Source: Bacteroides sp.
GTDB lineage: Bacteria > Bacteroidota > Bacteroidia > Bacteroidales > Muribaculaceae
Length of the DNA: 42,795 nt
Direction: 5' to 3'
Assembly (NCBI GenBank): GCA_014802175.1
Contig: JAAVCU010000012.1
Span: forward strand, 30,896-73,690
The position numbers and the translations under genes were made by a program. Shown piece after piece: positions 9,866 to 17,663 of this stretch (position 1 is the first letter of the stretch; each line of letters begins with the position of its first letter). The notes beneath the pieces were generated by a model. That model saw nothing but the letters and a program-made list of their open reading frames with translations. It did not search any database and had not been told where the DNA came from.

Positions 9866-11170
9866 ATGATGTCTGAATCCATATTGACTCCTGCTGAAGG
9901 TGAAGAGTCTGGAGTTGCAATAGAGCTGTATAAAGAAAAATCGATAAATACGTTGTGGATTATGGTTCGCGACGGGCGGCGCTATATCTTGAAAGGACTG
10001 AGCGCATCGCGTAGAAACCATCCGCAGGAAGTGGCGCGACTGAGAAAGGAGTATTCTCTCGGCGTGAGATTAAATCATCCCGGTGTGGCAGCCACTTATG
10101 GTTTTGAGGATCATAGTGTCACCGGCCCTGTTATCGTGACGGAGTATGTGGATGGAGTGACTCTTGATGAGTTTCTTGATTCTTCACCTGGCTATGGCGT
10201 AAGGTTGCGTGTTGCCAAAGAGTTAGGAGACGCGTTGGCTTATATACATCAGCAGGGATTGGCTCATAGGGATCTTAAGCCTGATAATATAATCATCGGG
10301 CGGCGCATGAATGAGGTGAAGCTGATTGATTTCGGACTCGCAGACAGCGATGATTCAGTAATATATAAGAAATCAATGGCTACAAAGGAGTTTGGTGCTC
10401 CCGAACAGCAGCAACCATCGGAGGGGGATGCCGGAGCGGATATCTATTCTTATGGTAAGATTCTTGAAACCTTACTTCCGGAGCGCAAATTCAAGAAGTT
10501 GATAGCCATGATGTTAAAGGAAAACCCGGCAGCGCGTCCGACAATGCCGGAGGTCTTAAAAGAATTGGACAGCATAGAGTCCGGTGGCAGAATCTCTCGT
10601 TGGATAATATCATTAGTTGTGTTCGGATTGGTATGTGGTATTGTTGGGGTTTATCTTTTTACACGTGACACGAATGAAGTTCCCGTATTGGAGGATAATG
10701 TTGCAGCAGAGCCTGCAATTGTCGATTCTTTGCCTATCCCGGCATCGGCTGAATTGTCTCCGGTAAATGAGGTGTCGACTGATGAAGTTCCCCTCGTTAA
10801 AGAGGAGATTAAGCAGGATAATCCGCTTAATGAAGTGTCAGGTGAAGAGATAATAAAGCAATATGTAACTAAGCAAGATTCGATATTCCAACGTTATGGG
10901 AAGCTTGATATAACATCTAATGATCGAAAAGTAGACGTCCAAAGGTTAAAAAGATATGAGGAGATGGGAGAGTTGGCAAAAGTTGCCGAAGGCGAATTGA
11001 AAAAACGAGGAGTGCCGGATGCTAAAGTCGGAGAACTGCTTAATTCATTTTGGATAAGCTATGTATATAAAATGAATGACATAGATGGTGTCAATGATGC
11101 GGCCGGTAGGGCTCAGGCGGTTATTGATAGTGTGAATCGTGCATTGAAGGAATTGGGTCTTGAGGAGTAA
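9866..11170 (+). CDS. Membrane Ser/Thr protein kinase (Hanks type)
   Basis: The protein has 434 residues. The kinase domain covers about 15-240: Lys43 in YILKG, a probable alpha-C Glu62, catalytic loop HRDLKPDN at 134-141, DFG at 155-157, and a GAPEQ segment in place of APE. A single membrane helix spans about 246-265. The remaining 170 residues, probably periplasmic, are acidic then helical and match no family I know. The glycine-rich ATP loop is not recognizable (ELYKEKSINTLW in its place). Targets are unknown. Its neighbours are a convergent regulator-like gene 7 bases away and a lipoprotein gene. Start codons at 9866 and 9869 are equivalent. Confidence 0.88.
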   Translation: MMSESILTPAEGEESGVAIELYKEKSINTLWIMVRDGRRYILKGLSASRRNHPQEVARLRKEYSLGVRLNHPGVAATYGFEDHSVTGPVIVTEYVDGVTLDEFLDSSPGYGVRLRVAKELGDALAYIHQQGLAHRDLKPDNIIIGRRMNEVKLIDFGLADSDDSVIYKKSMATKEFGAPEQQQPSEGDAGADIYSYGKILETLLPERKFKKLIAMMLKENPAARPTMPEVLKELDSIESGGRISRWIISLVVFGLVCGIVGVYLFTRDTNEVPVLEDNVAAEPAIVDSLPIPASAELSPVNEVSTDEVPLVKEEIKQDNPLNEVSGEEIIKQYVTKQDSIFQRYGKLDITSNDRKVDVQRLKRYEEMGELAKVAEGELKKRGVPDAKVGELLNSFWISYVYKMNDIDGVNDAAGRAQAVIDSVNRALKELGLEE

Positions 11171-11177
11171 CTTTAAG

Positions 11178-11762
11178 TCAGGATTCTAATAAGCAAAAGC
11201 TGATGCCGTTTGCAGTGCCGGCTATGTAGGTCATAGGAGAAGCTCCTTGTCGAAACACGCGGGTGAAATAAGCCGGAGCATTTTGAGTGAAGCATCCACA
11301 TTCTACAATATCTCCCTTTTTCAATCGTGCATTTTCGGAAGAAAGCACTTCAAAGAGAGAATCATTCATGTGGCGAAGTATGCAATGCCTGTTCGGTTGC
11401 CATCTGATCTCAATTTTCGCTCCTATCTCCAAGCCTCTGCTTTCCAGATACTGTCCGGTATATTCCTTGGACTGGATAGCGAGCTTTTGATCCGCGAATT
11501 CATTGAAATCTCTGAACCCCAATAGATTTGATAGGGTTCTGAGAGTGTATGTACCCGGACAATAGTCATTACCGGTGTCAGTGATGTAGCCCCACACTCG
11601 CTTGAGTGTGGTGGGACTCACGTAGCCGTATCCCGAAGAGTTCAGAATATTTGACAGCCGGGTGAAATCGTCAGGAGTCTGCATAGGGAAGCCGGCAAAA
11701 TGTTCCACTTCCCCCCTTAATCTGTCTATTTCTTCAGAATTCACTCTATATCTTTTATTCAT
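11178..11762 (-). CDS. Small putative DNA-binding protein, Bacteroidetes-specific
   Basis: The protein has 194 residues and no signal peptide. Residues about 28-85 contain SYVSPTTLKRVWGY-like and YTLRTLSNLLGFRDFNEF segments. This pattern resembles a helical module in Bacteroidetes regulators (a TTL-R-hydrophobic-G turn followed by TLD-LA--LGF--W-EF), so I infer DNA binding. The C-terminal half (about 105-190) looks like a small beta domain and may sense a ligand. The gene is divergent from the lipoprotein gene across a 222-base gap holding phased AATGGA repeats, which suggests it regulates that promoter and its own. The function is inferred, not recognized. Confidence 0.55.
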   Translation of the reverse strand: MNKRYRVNSEEIDRLRGEVEHFAGFPMQTPDDFTRLSNILNSSGYGYVSPTTLKRVWGYITDTGNDYCPGTYTLRTLSNLLGFRDFNEFADQKLAIQSKEYTGQYLESRGLEIGAKIEIRWQPNRHCILRHMNDSLFEVLSSENARLKKGDIVECGCFTQNAPAYFTRVFRQGASPMTYIAGTANGISFCLLES

Positions 11763-11850
11763 AAACTTCGATTAATTAATTATTAATTCACGGTGACTTG
11801 ATGATTCAAAATTAATGAAAATAAGTGTAGCTTGATAATTTAGTGGCATA

Positions 11851-11921
11851 AATGGACTAAAATGGATTAAAAAATGGAATAAAATGGACTTCCGGAAACT
11901 GAATGGAAATATATAATTTTG
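11851..11921 (+). promoter_or_regulatory. Phased AATGGA direct repeats plus -7 box for the lipoprotein gene
   Basis: AATGGA occurs at 11851, 11861, 11873, 11883 and 11902, mostly spaced by about one helical turn. A perfect -7 box TAATTTTG follows at 11914-11921. No TTTG -33 box is present at the right distance; the repeats occupy that place. This layout fits an activator-dependent or repressed promoter. The leader to the start codon is about 57 nt. Confidence 0.55.
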
Positions 11922-11984
11922 CAGCGAAGACGTTTAAACGAATTAAACTTCTGTAATAATTTTATCACAACTAATCAATAAATT

Positions 11985-12830
11985 ATGATGAAAAGATTAT
12001 TTAAAATTGGGGCAGCTGCCATGGTGTTTGCCGCCCTCCTGGGTCTGCCATCCTGTGGTGGCAAGAATGCTGCAAAACTGGAACTTAAACCCGAAATTGA
12101 AGGGCTGAGCGAATTCATGCAGTTTGAATCGGATGCGGTCGCAATCAACCTCGATGAAACATCCGACGGTGTGAAATTGTATTCCACTATTCAGGTAAAA
12201 GTATCCGAAGCCGTGGCGTCCGACTGGAGCTTCCGCTTCGATGCCGAGGTGCTTGATGAGGATATGAACAAGATTGGTTCATTGCCTTCCGATTTCGAGA
12301 TTGAGAGTAAGTCTGACTATGACAATGATTTGCACAACTATCTTGCAGCAGGTAACTATCGTATGGTTTACGAAGTAGAGGCGAGCAAAAAAGAGTGGGA
12401 TGAGGATGCGCAGGAGACATGGGAGAAAATTAAGAAAAAAGGAAAATATCTTGTTTTGAAACCGGGTTATAGTGGTGCCAAATTTAAAGCATACAAAGGA
12501 ACCGGTGAATCTTCAGACTCATCAGATTCATTTGATGGCGTAGATACAATCGCGGAGGTTGAAGAGGTAGCTGAGGTTGTATCATCTTCGGCAGGTAGTG
12601 AAGATTGGGATAAGATTCTTGATGAGTATGAAAGCTATTGCACCAAAGCAGCGGCGTGTGCCAAGAAGGCGATGAATGGCGATATGAGTGCCATGAGCGA
12701 GTATACTTCACTTCTCGAATCGGCGCAGTCGTTACAAAACAAGCTTGAGAATGCAAGCGGAAATCTTACCGCTGCTCAGGCCGCTCGACTGAGCAAGATT
12801 GCTGCGAAGATGTCTTCCGCATTAATGTAA
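11985..12830 (+). CDS. DUF6591-type lipoprotein
   Basis: The protein has 281 residues. The N-terminus MMKRLFKIGAAAMVFAALLG followed by LPSCGG is a lipoprotein signal with the modified Cys near residue 25. Residues about 30-165 look like a beta-sandwich; a Ser/Asp/Glu/Val-rich linker (about 170-200) follows. The C-terminal 75 residues, beginning DWDKILDEYESYC and rich in Ala, Lys and Glu, match my memory of the DUF6591 helical domain. No enzymatic motif is visible. It should sit in the inner or outer membrane facing the periplasm, where it could meet the outer part of the neighbouring kinase; that link is inference. Confidence 0.75.
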   Translation: MMKRLFKIGAAAMVFAALLGLPSCGGKNAAKLELKPEIEGLSEFMQFESDAVAINLDETSDGVKLYSTIQVKVSEAVASDWSFRFDAEVLDEDMNKIGSLPSDFEIESKSDYDNDLHNYLAAGNYRMVYEVEASKKEWDEDAQETWEKIKKKGKYLVLKPGYSGAKFKAYKGTGESSDSSDSFDGVDTIAEVEEVAEVVSSSAGSEDWDKILDEYESYCTKAAACAKKAMNGDMSAMSEYTSLLESAQSLQNKLENASGNLTAAQAARLSKIAAKMSSALM

Positions 12831-12867
12831 ATCCGACATACATCCTAACTAAAGAGTAACTTCCTTA

Positions 12868-12900
12868 ATCGGTGTTGACGTGCTCGGCGTCAGCACCGAT
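12868..12900 (+). terminator. Probable terminator hairpin after the lipoprotein gene
   Basis: There are 13-bp arms at 12868-12880 and 12888-12900 with one G-U pair and a 7-nt loop. The downstream T-run is weak (CTATATTT). I see nothing recognizable from there to about 13020 in this 626-base gap. Confidence 0.55.
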
Positions 12901-13072
12901 CTATATTTCCCGATTTCTTTACATGCATACGGAATCGGAGAGCGCATCGCCGGTGCGTGCTTTGTAGGAATTCGTATTCAGTATCTCGACAGGGCTGGGA
13001 AATGGTCTAATTGTTAAATGATGTTAAGATGGGAGAAATTTTTGTGTTGTATAGCATAGTTTTCAAAATAAA

Positions 13073-13159
13073 TTATTAATTTTGCATTGAGTTTTTCATG
13101 GTATTAGATTTTAAGGTTAACGTAAGATTGGTTGTCGGGATGACAATCAATTTTTTTTT
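13073..13159 (+). ncRNA. Putative small RNA, copy 2
   Basis: It matches 9745-9830 at 85 of 86 positions (difference at 13123). The -7 box TAATTTTG lies at 13077-13084, the stem at 13127-13136 with 13142-13151, and T9 ends at 13159. Here the next gene is about 300 bases away and has its own promoter, which argues that the unit is an independent small RNA rather than a leader of that gene. Confidence 0.62.
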
Positions 13160-13193
13160 GCCCGAGGAAACCAACTTCCTCGGGCAAATTTTT
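13157..13193 (+). terminator. Second terminator downstream of small RNA copy 2
   Basis: There are perfect 13-bp arms at 13157-13169 and 13176-13188, a 6-nt loop, and T5 (13189-13193). It directly follows the first U-tract, giving tandem terminators. Copy 1 lacks this hairpin, although flanking sequence remains loosely similar (AAGTAA...TAAAGTAT). Confidence 0.75.
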
Positions 13194-13238
13194 AAGTAAT
13201 ATTTATAAAGTATTTATAATTTATAATTCGTTGAAAAT

Positions 13239-13269
13239 TTTGTTTTGAAGAAAAAAAGTGTTACATTTG
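13239..13269 (+). promoter_or_regulatory. Promoter for the pseudouridine synthase gene
   Basis: TTTG at 13239-13242, a 19-nt spacer and TACATTTG at 13262-13269 form a full match to the Bacteroidetes consensus. The start site would be near 13276, leaving a leader of about 180 nt. Confidence 0.75.
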
Positions 13270-13275
13270 CAGCCA

Positions 13276-13456
13276 TATCAATGAACCCATATAGGTCATC
13301 TTTAGTTGAATAACCAAAGAGTCGATTATATATAGAAGTTGTTTAAACAACTTCATGATCAGAAAAATTCATTAATATCATAAGACCGAAAAAGAAATAT
13401 TGAATCGCACACCAATGAAGGCAGAGATGTCCCGGTGCTAATTTTTTATTGAAACA
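13276..13456 (+). promoter_or_regulatory. Long structured 5' leader
   Basis: The leader holds two hairpins: 13300-13319 (8-bp stem with one mismatch) and a 20-bp perfect palindrome at 13335-13354 centred on GTTTAAAC. No credible ORF or known riboswitch is recognizable. It may carry post-transcriptional control of the downstream RNA-binding protein. Confidence 0.4.
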
Positions 13457-14998
13457 ATGGAAGAAGCAAAAAAGTCAAAGCGACCCAGAATCGGCGCGGG
13501 CATGAATATGTCTGCGGCTGATCACACTGATAACGAGTCGCGTTACGAAAAAGTAAACTATCCCGGCGATTCGGCCCGTACATCTTCAAATGAGGAGGGA
13601 GCCGAGAGTGAACAGAGATCTTATCAGCAGCGTCCGTATGGCTATAACAATCGTCAGAGTGGCTACAACCGTGGCGGAAGTTATGGTAATCAGGGAGGCT
13701 ATCAACAGCGAAATCAAGGATATAACCAGGGAGGCTATAACCGCAACCAGCAGGGTGGATATCACCAGACCCGTCAGAGTGGTTACGGTCAGACCCGTCA
13801 GCAGGGTGGCTACAATCAGGGTGGCTATCAGCGCTCAAGTTATCAGCAGCATACATCGGAGAATGGCTATCAGCAGGGTTCTCCGGAGAATACATATCAG
13901 CAGCGCCCGCAGGGTGAAGGCTATCAGCCGCGTCAGCCGCGCCCGCAGGGTGGTTACAATCAGAACCGCCAGGGTGGCTACAACCAGAACCGCCAGCAGG
14001 GTGGTTACGGTCAGAACCGACAGGGTGGTTACAATCAGAACCGCCAGCAGGGTGGCTACGGACAGAACCGTCAGGGTGGTTACAATCAGAACCGCCAGCA
14101 GGGTGGCTACGGACAGAACCGTCAGCAAGGTGGTTACAATCAGAACCGTCAGGGTGGTTACGGACAGAACCGCCAGGGTGGTTATGGACAGAACCGCAAT
14201 CAGAACCGTCAGAACCAGGGGATGCGCTTTATGCCCCGTCCGAAGCAGATCGATTATGTTTTGGACGATATCGATCCGAATGAGGAGGTACGCCTGAACA
14301 AGTATATGGCAAATGCAGGTATCTGCTCACGCCGTGAGGCCGATGAATATATCACATCAGGCAAGGTGAAAGTTAATGGTGAGGTTGTAACAGAACTCGG
14401 TACAAAGATTTCACGCAACGATGTAGTGGAATTCAATGATAAGGTGGTAACGCCTGAGCGTAAATGCTACGTGTTGCTCAACAAACCGAAAGATTGCGTT
14501 ACAACCAGCGATGATCCCAATGGTCGTACAACGGTTCTCGATCTTGTGAAGAATGCCTGTCAGGAGCGAATCTATCCTGTAGGACGCCTTGACCGCAACA
14601 CAACCGGTGTGCTCCTTCTCACAAACGATGGTGATTTGGCATCGAAACTCACACACCCCAAATTCGTGAAGAAGAAGATCTATCACGTATGGACCGATAA
14701 GGATATTACCGAGGAGGATATGCAGCGCATCGCCGACGGTATCGAACTCGAAGATGGCGAAATTCATGCAGATGCCATCAGCTATGTATCTGACACCGAC
14801 CGCAATCAGGCTGGTATTGAGATCCACAGCGGAAGAAATCGTATCGTGCGCCGTATATTCGAGAGTCTCGGTTATAGAGTAACCAAGCTCGACCGCGTTT
14901 ACTTCGCCGGTCTGACAAAGAAGAATCTTCCCCGTGGTCGCTGGAGATACCTCACACAGGAAGAGGTGAACTATCTCCGCATGGGAGCATTCGAATGA
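13457..14998 (+). CDS. RsuA/RluB-family pseudouridine synthase with low-complexity N-terminus
   Basis: The protein has 513 residues. Residues 1-50 are basic or mixed, and 50-260 are a Gly/Tyr/Gln/Asn/Arg-rich region with ten GGY(N/G)QNRQ units at 165-247. An S4 RNA-binding domain starts at about 275 ([20 protein letters not shown]). The synthase domain follows, with catalytic Asp379 in [10 protein letters not shown] and a C-terminal [16 protein letters not shown] segment. The family converts uridine to pseudouridine in rRNA; the exact site (16S or 23S) cannot be told. The tail resembles RNA-binding, phase-separating sequences and may aid ribosome assembly or cold growth (inference). asnS starts 29 bases later. 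Confidence 0.9.
   Translation: MEEAKKSKRPRIGAGMNMSAADHTDNESRYEKVNYPGDSARTSSNEEGAESEQRSYQQRPYGYNNRQSGYNRGGSYGNQGGYQQRNQGYNQGGYNRNQQGGYHQTRQSGYGQTRQQGGYNQGGYQRSSYQQHTSENGYQQGSPENTYQQRPQGEGYQPRQPRPQGGYNQNRQGGYNQNRQQGGYGQNRQGGYNQNRQQGGYGQNRQGGYNQNRQQGGYGQNRQQGGYNQNRQGGYGQNRQGGYGQNRNQNRQNQGMRFMPRPKQIDYVLDDIDPNEEVRLNKYMANAGICSRREADEYITSGKVKVNGEVVTELGTKISRNDVVEFNDKVVTPERKCYVLLNKPKDCVTTSDDPNGRTTVLDLVKNACQERIYPVGRLDRNTTGVLLLTNDGDLASKLTHPKFVKKKIYHVWTDKDITEEDMQRIADGIELEDGEIHADAISYVSDTDRNQAGIEIHSGRNRIVRRIFESLGYRVTKLDRVYFAGLTKKNLPRGRWRYLTQEEVNYLRMGAFE
13949..14197 (+). repeat. In-frame 24/27-bp tandem repeat encoding GGY(N/G)QNRQ
   Basis: There are ten units in 249 bp, alternating 24 and 27 bases (an optional extra Gln codon) and Asn or Gly at the fourth position. 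Codons vary slightly between units, so the repeat is not freshly expanded, but slippage between strains is likely. Confidence 0.85.
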
Positions 14999-15027
14999 TT
15001 CACTTAAACTTCTCATTGAAAATTAAA

Positions 15028-16425
15028 ATGAAAGATATAAGAAGAAAAACGGTAAAGGAACTTCTGTCGGATCCTGCAAAATATGCAGGGACAGAGGTGG
15101 ATGTGAAAGGTTGGGTACGTACTCGCCGTGGTAACAAGAATGTGCAGTTCGTGGCATTGAACGACGGATCCACCATCAACAACATCCAGATCGTGTTCGA
15201 CCTTTCGAAATTCTCCGAGGAAAGCCTGAAGCCGGTAACAACCGGTTCAAGCATCCACGTTCAGGGAATGTTGGTGGAAAGCCAGGGTAAGGGTCAGAGT
15301 GTAGAGGTTCAGGCCGACGAGCTTGAGATCTACGGCACAGCCGATCCTCAGGAATACCCCTTGCAGAAGAAGGGTCATTCACTGGAGTTCCTTCGTGAGA
15401 TCGCTCACCTGCGTCCGCGTACAAATACCTTCGGAGCGGTTCTCCGCATTCGTCATGCACTTGCTTTTGCAATACATAAATTCTTTAACGATAAAGGTTT
15501 CTATTATTTCCACACTCCGCTGATCACAGAGTCGGATGCCGAGGGCGCCGGCGCAATGTTCCAGGTGACTACACTTCCCCTTGAGGAGTTGCCCAAGACA
15601 GAGGATGGAAAAGTAGACTACTCTCAGGATTTCTTCGGAGGTCAGGCTTCGCTTACCGTTTCCGGTCAGCTTGAGGGAGAGCTTGGAGCCACAGCTCTTG
15701 GCAACATCTACACCTTTGGTCCTACATTCCGCGCTGAAAATTCAAACACTCCGCGTCACCTCTCGGAGTTCTGGATGATCGAGCCGGAGATGGCGTTCTA
15801 TGATGTAAACGACAACATGGATCTTGCCGAGGAATTTATCAAGTATTGTATCAACTACGCGCTTGAGCATTGCAAGGATGACATCCAGTTCCTTAATGAT
15901 CATTTTGACAAGGAGTTAATCGATCGCCTTAAATTTGTGGTAGAGAATGATTTCGTTCGTCTGCCTTACACTGAGGGCATCAAGATTCTTGAAGAGAGTG
16001 GTCAGAAGTTCGAGTTCCCGGTATATTGGGGTGCAGACCTCGCTTCGGAACATGAGCGTTACCTTGTAGAGAAGCATTTCAAGCGTCCGGTAATGCTTAC
16101 CGACTATCCGAAAGAGATCAAGGCATTCTACATGAAGCTCAATGAGGATGGTAAGACAGTTCGCGGCATGGATGTTCTCTTCCCGCAGATCGGCGAGATC
16201 ATCGGCGGTTCGCAGCGTGAGGAGAATTATGATGTGCTCCGCGCGCGTATGGAGGAACTTGGCATGGCCGATATTCCATGGTATATGGATACACGCAAAT
16301 TCGGATCAGTACCTCACTCCGGTTTCGGTCTCGGTTTCGAGCGTCTTGTGCTCTTCGTGACCGGTATGCAGAACATCCGCGACGTGATACCCTTCCCGCG
16401 TTATCCGAAGAATTGCTCATTCTAA
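15028..16425 (+). CDS. asnS: Asparaginyl-tRNA synthetase
   Basis: The protein has 465 residues, matching class IIb AsnRS. The start at 15028 gives [13 protein letters not shown]; the upstream in-frame codon at 14995 overlaps the previous stop and adds no conserved sequence. The OB-fold anticodon domain has [10 protein letters not shown] near residue 30. The catalytic core includes [20 protein letters not shown], the motif 2 region [20 protein letters not shown], and motif 3 [12 protein letters not shown] near the C-terminus. It charges tRNA-Asn directly in the cytoplasm. A hairpin (arms 16425-16431 and 16462-16468) overlaps the stop but lacks a U-tract. Confidence 0.96.
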   Translation: MKDIRRKTVKELLSDPAKYAGTEVDVKGWVRTRRGNKNVQFVALNDGSTINNIQIVFDLSKFSEESLKPVTTGSSIHVQGMLVESQGKGQSVEVQADELEIYGTADPQEYPLQKKGHSLEFLREIAHLRPRTNTFGAVLRIRHALAFAIHKFFNDKGFYYFHTPLITESDAEGAGAMFQVTTLPLEELPKTEDGKVDYSQDFFGGQASLTVSGQLEGELGATALGNIYTFGPTFRAENSNTPRHLSEFWMIEPEMAFYDVNDNMDLAEEFIKYCINYALEHCKDDIQFLNDHFDKELIDRLKFVVENDFVRLPYTEGIKILEESGQKFEFPVYWGADLASEHERYLVEKHFKRPVMLTDYPKEIKAFYMKLNEDGKTVRGMDVLFPQIGEIIGGSQREENYDVLRARMEELGMADIPWYMDTRKFGSVPHSGFGLGFERLVLFVTGMQNIRDVIPFPRYPKNCSF

Positions 16426-16472
16426 GAGAGTATGAATATTAAATTGGGTTTAAATCCAAACACTCTCTAAGG

Positions 16473-17660
16473 ATGAGAATAAAAATACTCACGATATTAT
16501 TGATGGTTCTTTTCGGGTTTTCTCTCCATGGAGAGGAGACTCGAAAAGACTCTATTATTGTGAGTGTGATAACTTGCGCGCCCGGTTCTGAGATTTATGA
16601 GCTTTGCGGGCATTCCGCTATAAGAGTTAGAGGAGAGGTTGAAGGACACGCCATAGATTCCGTATGGAACTATGGACTTTTTGATTTCAATCAACCCAAT
16701 TTCGTATATCGGTATGTCAAAGGTGAGACCGACTACAAAGTAGCCGGTTATCCGTTTGCATGGTTCCTGCCTGAATATGTGGAAGACGGACGAACCGTCA
16801 CCGAGCAGGATCTCAACCTAACCGCGGAGGAGAAGAGAAAAGCGCTTGAGGCGCTGCGCACAATCAGTTTGCCTGAGAATTGCGTATATCGTTACAACTA
16901 TGTCAAGGACAATTGCGCCACGCGAATTGCAGATGTTCTTGACACGGCGACAAACCACGGCGTAACCTACCCCGATGAAGTCAGTTACGGCACATTCCGC
17001 AATGAGATGCGTGCCTATCATAAGGCTTATCCCTGGTATCAGTTCGGTATCGATCTGGCTTTGGGCTCAGGGCTTGACTACCCCGTGAATGGGAAGGAGG
17101 AGATGTTTGTGCCCGAAGAGATGATGAAAAAGATCGGAGGGGCGCACCTCTCTACAGGGGAGCCGTTAGTAAGTAGCACCCGCGTGCTCTTTCAAGGCGT
17201 GGAGAACGCTTCACTGCCGCCAACTCCATGGTATTTGACACCGATGGCATTTTCAATAGTCATATTGCTGCTTTTTGCCTGGGTGTCGTATCGTGAAATA
17301 AAGAAAAATAGGATATTTAAGCCGTTATATTCGATTTGGTTCGGTATTTGCGGGTTAGCAGGATGTCTGATTGCGTTTTTGGTGTTTGTATCCACGCATG
17401 AGGCATCTTCTCCGAATATCTTGCTTTTATGGCTGAATCCATTGCAATTGCTTCCGGCAATTACTGTATGGAGCCGAAAAATGAGATATGTCGGTTTGGG
17501 AATGGCATGGATAGATGTTGTGGTGATCGGAGTGCTGCTGCTTGTGTGGCCATTCCAGTCGCAGAGTGCGAATCCGGCATTCTTCCCACTGATGGGGGCA
17601 ACATTGGCGTTGGCGCTGGCTTACGCCATAGTGACACAAAGAAACTTAAGGACAACTTAA
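16473..17660 (+). CDS. lnb: Lnb-type (DUF4105) lipoprotein N-acyltransferase candidate
   Basis: The protein has 395 residues. A signal or anchor helix (1-19) precedes a periplasmic domain with His47 in CGHSAIRV and Cys148 in VKDNCATRI. These residues form the His/Cys pattern of the DUF4105 (Lnb N-terminal) domain. About five membrane helices follow (roughly 250-390). The architecture matches the Bacteroides lipoprotein N-acyltransferase Lnb, which replaces Lnt in this phylum and triacylates lipoproteins; that role is family knowledge. The gene is followed after three bases by the PafA-like gene and then secA, so it sits with export functions. DUF4105 has several paralogues in Bacteroidetes, so Lnb identity is probable, not certain. 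Confidence 0.72.
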   Translation: MRIKILTILLMVLFGFSLHGEETRKDSIIVSVITCAPGSEIYELCGHSAIRVRGEVEGHAIDSVWNYGLFDFNQPNFVYRYVKGETDYKVAGYPFAWFLPEYVEDGRTVTEQDLNLTAEEKRKALEALRTISLPENCVYRYNYVKDNCATRIADVLDTATNHGVTYPDEVSYGTFRNEMRAYHKAYPWYQFGIDLALGSGLDYPVNGKEEMFVPEEMMKKIGGAHLSTGEPLVSSTRVLFQGVENASLPPTPWYLTPMAFSIVILLLFAWVSYREIKKNRIFKPLYSIWFGICGLAGCLIAFLVFVSTHEASSPNILLLWLNPLQLLPAITVWSRKMRYVGLGMAWIDVVVIGVLLLVWPFQSQSANPAFFPLMGATLALALAYAIVTQRNLRTT

Positions 17661-17663
17661 GCA

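Noticed and set aside
12901..13020. Possible gene remnant after the lipoprotein gene
   Set aside because: No frame gives a recognizable protein and no tRNA-like fold was seen.
13949..14197. Regular repeats resembling a CRISPR array
   Set aside because: Units are contiguous 24/27-bp in-frame codons without unique spacers, and no cas gene is present.
13590..14297. Long open frame of 235 codons overlapping the pseudouridine synthase gene
   Set aside because: It is a +1 frame shadow of the GGYNQNRQ repeat, made of Val/Thr/Arg repeats, with no start context.
16425..16468. Inverted repeat between asnS and lnb as a terminator
   Set aside because: The stem is interrupted and has no U-tract; the genes are close and may be co-transcribed.
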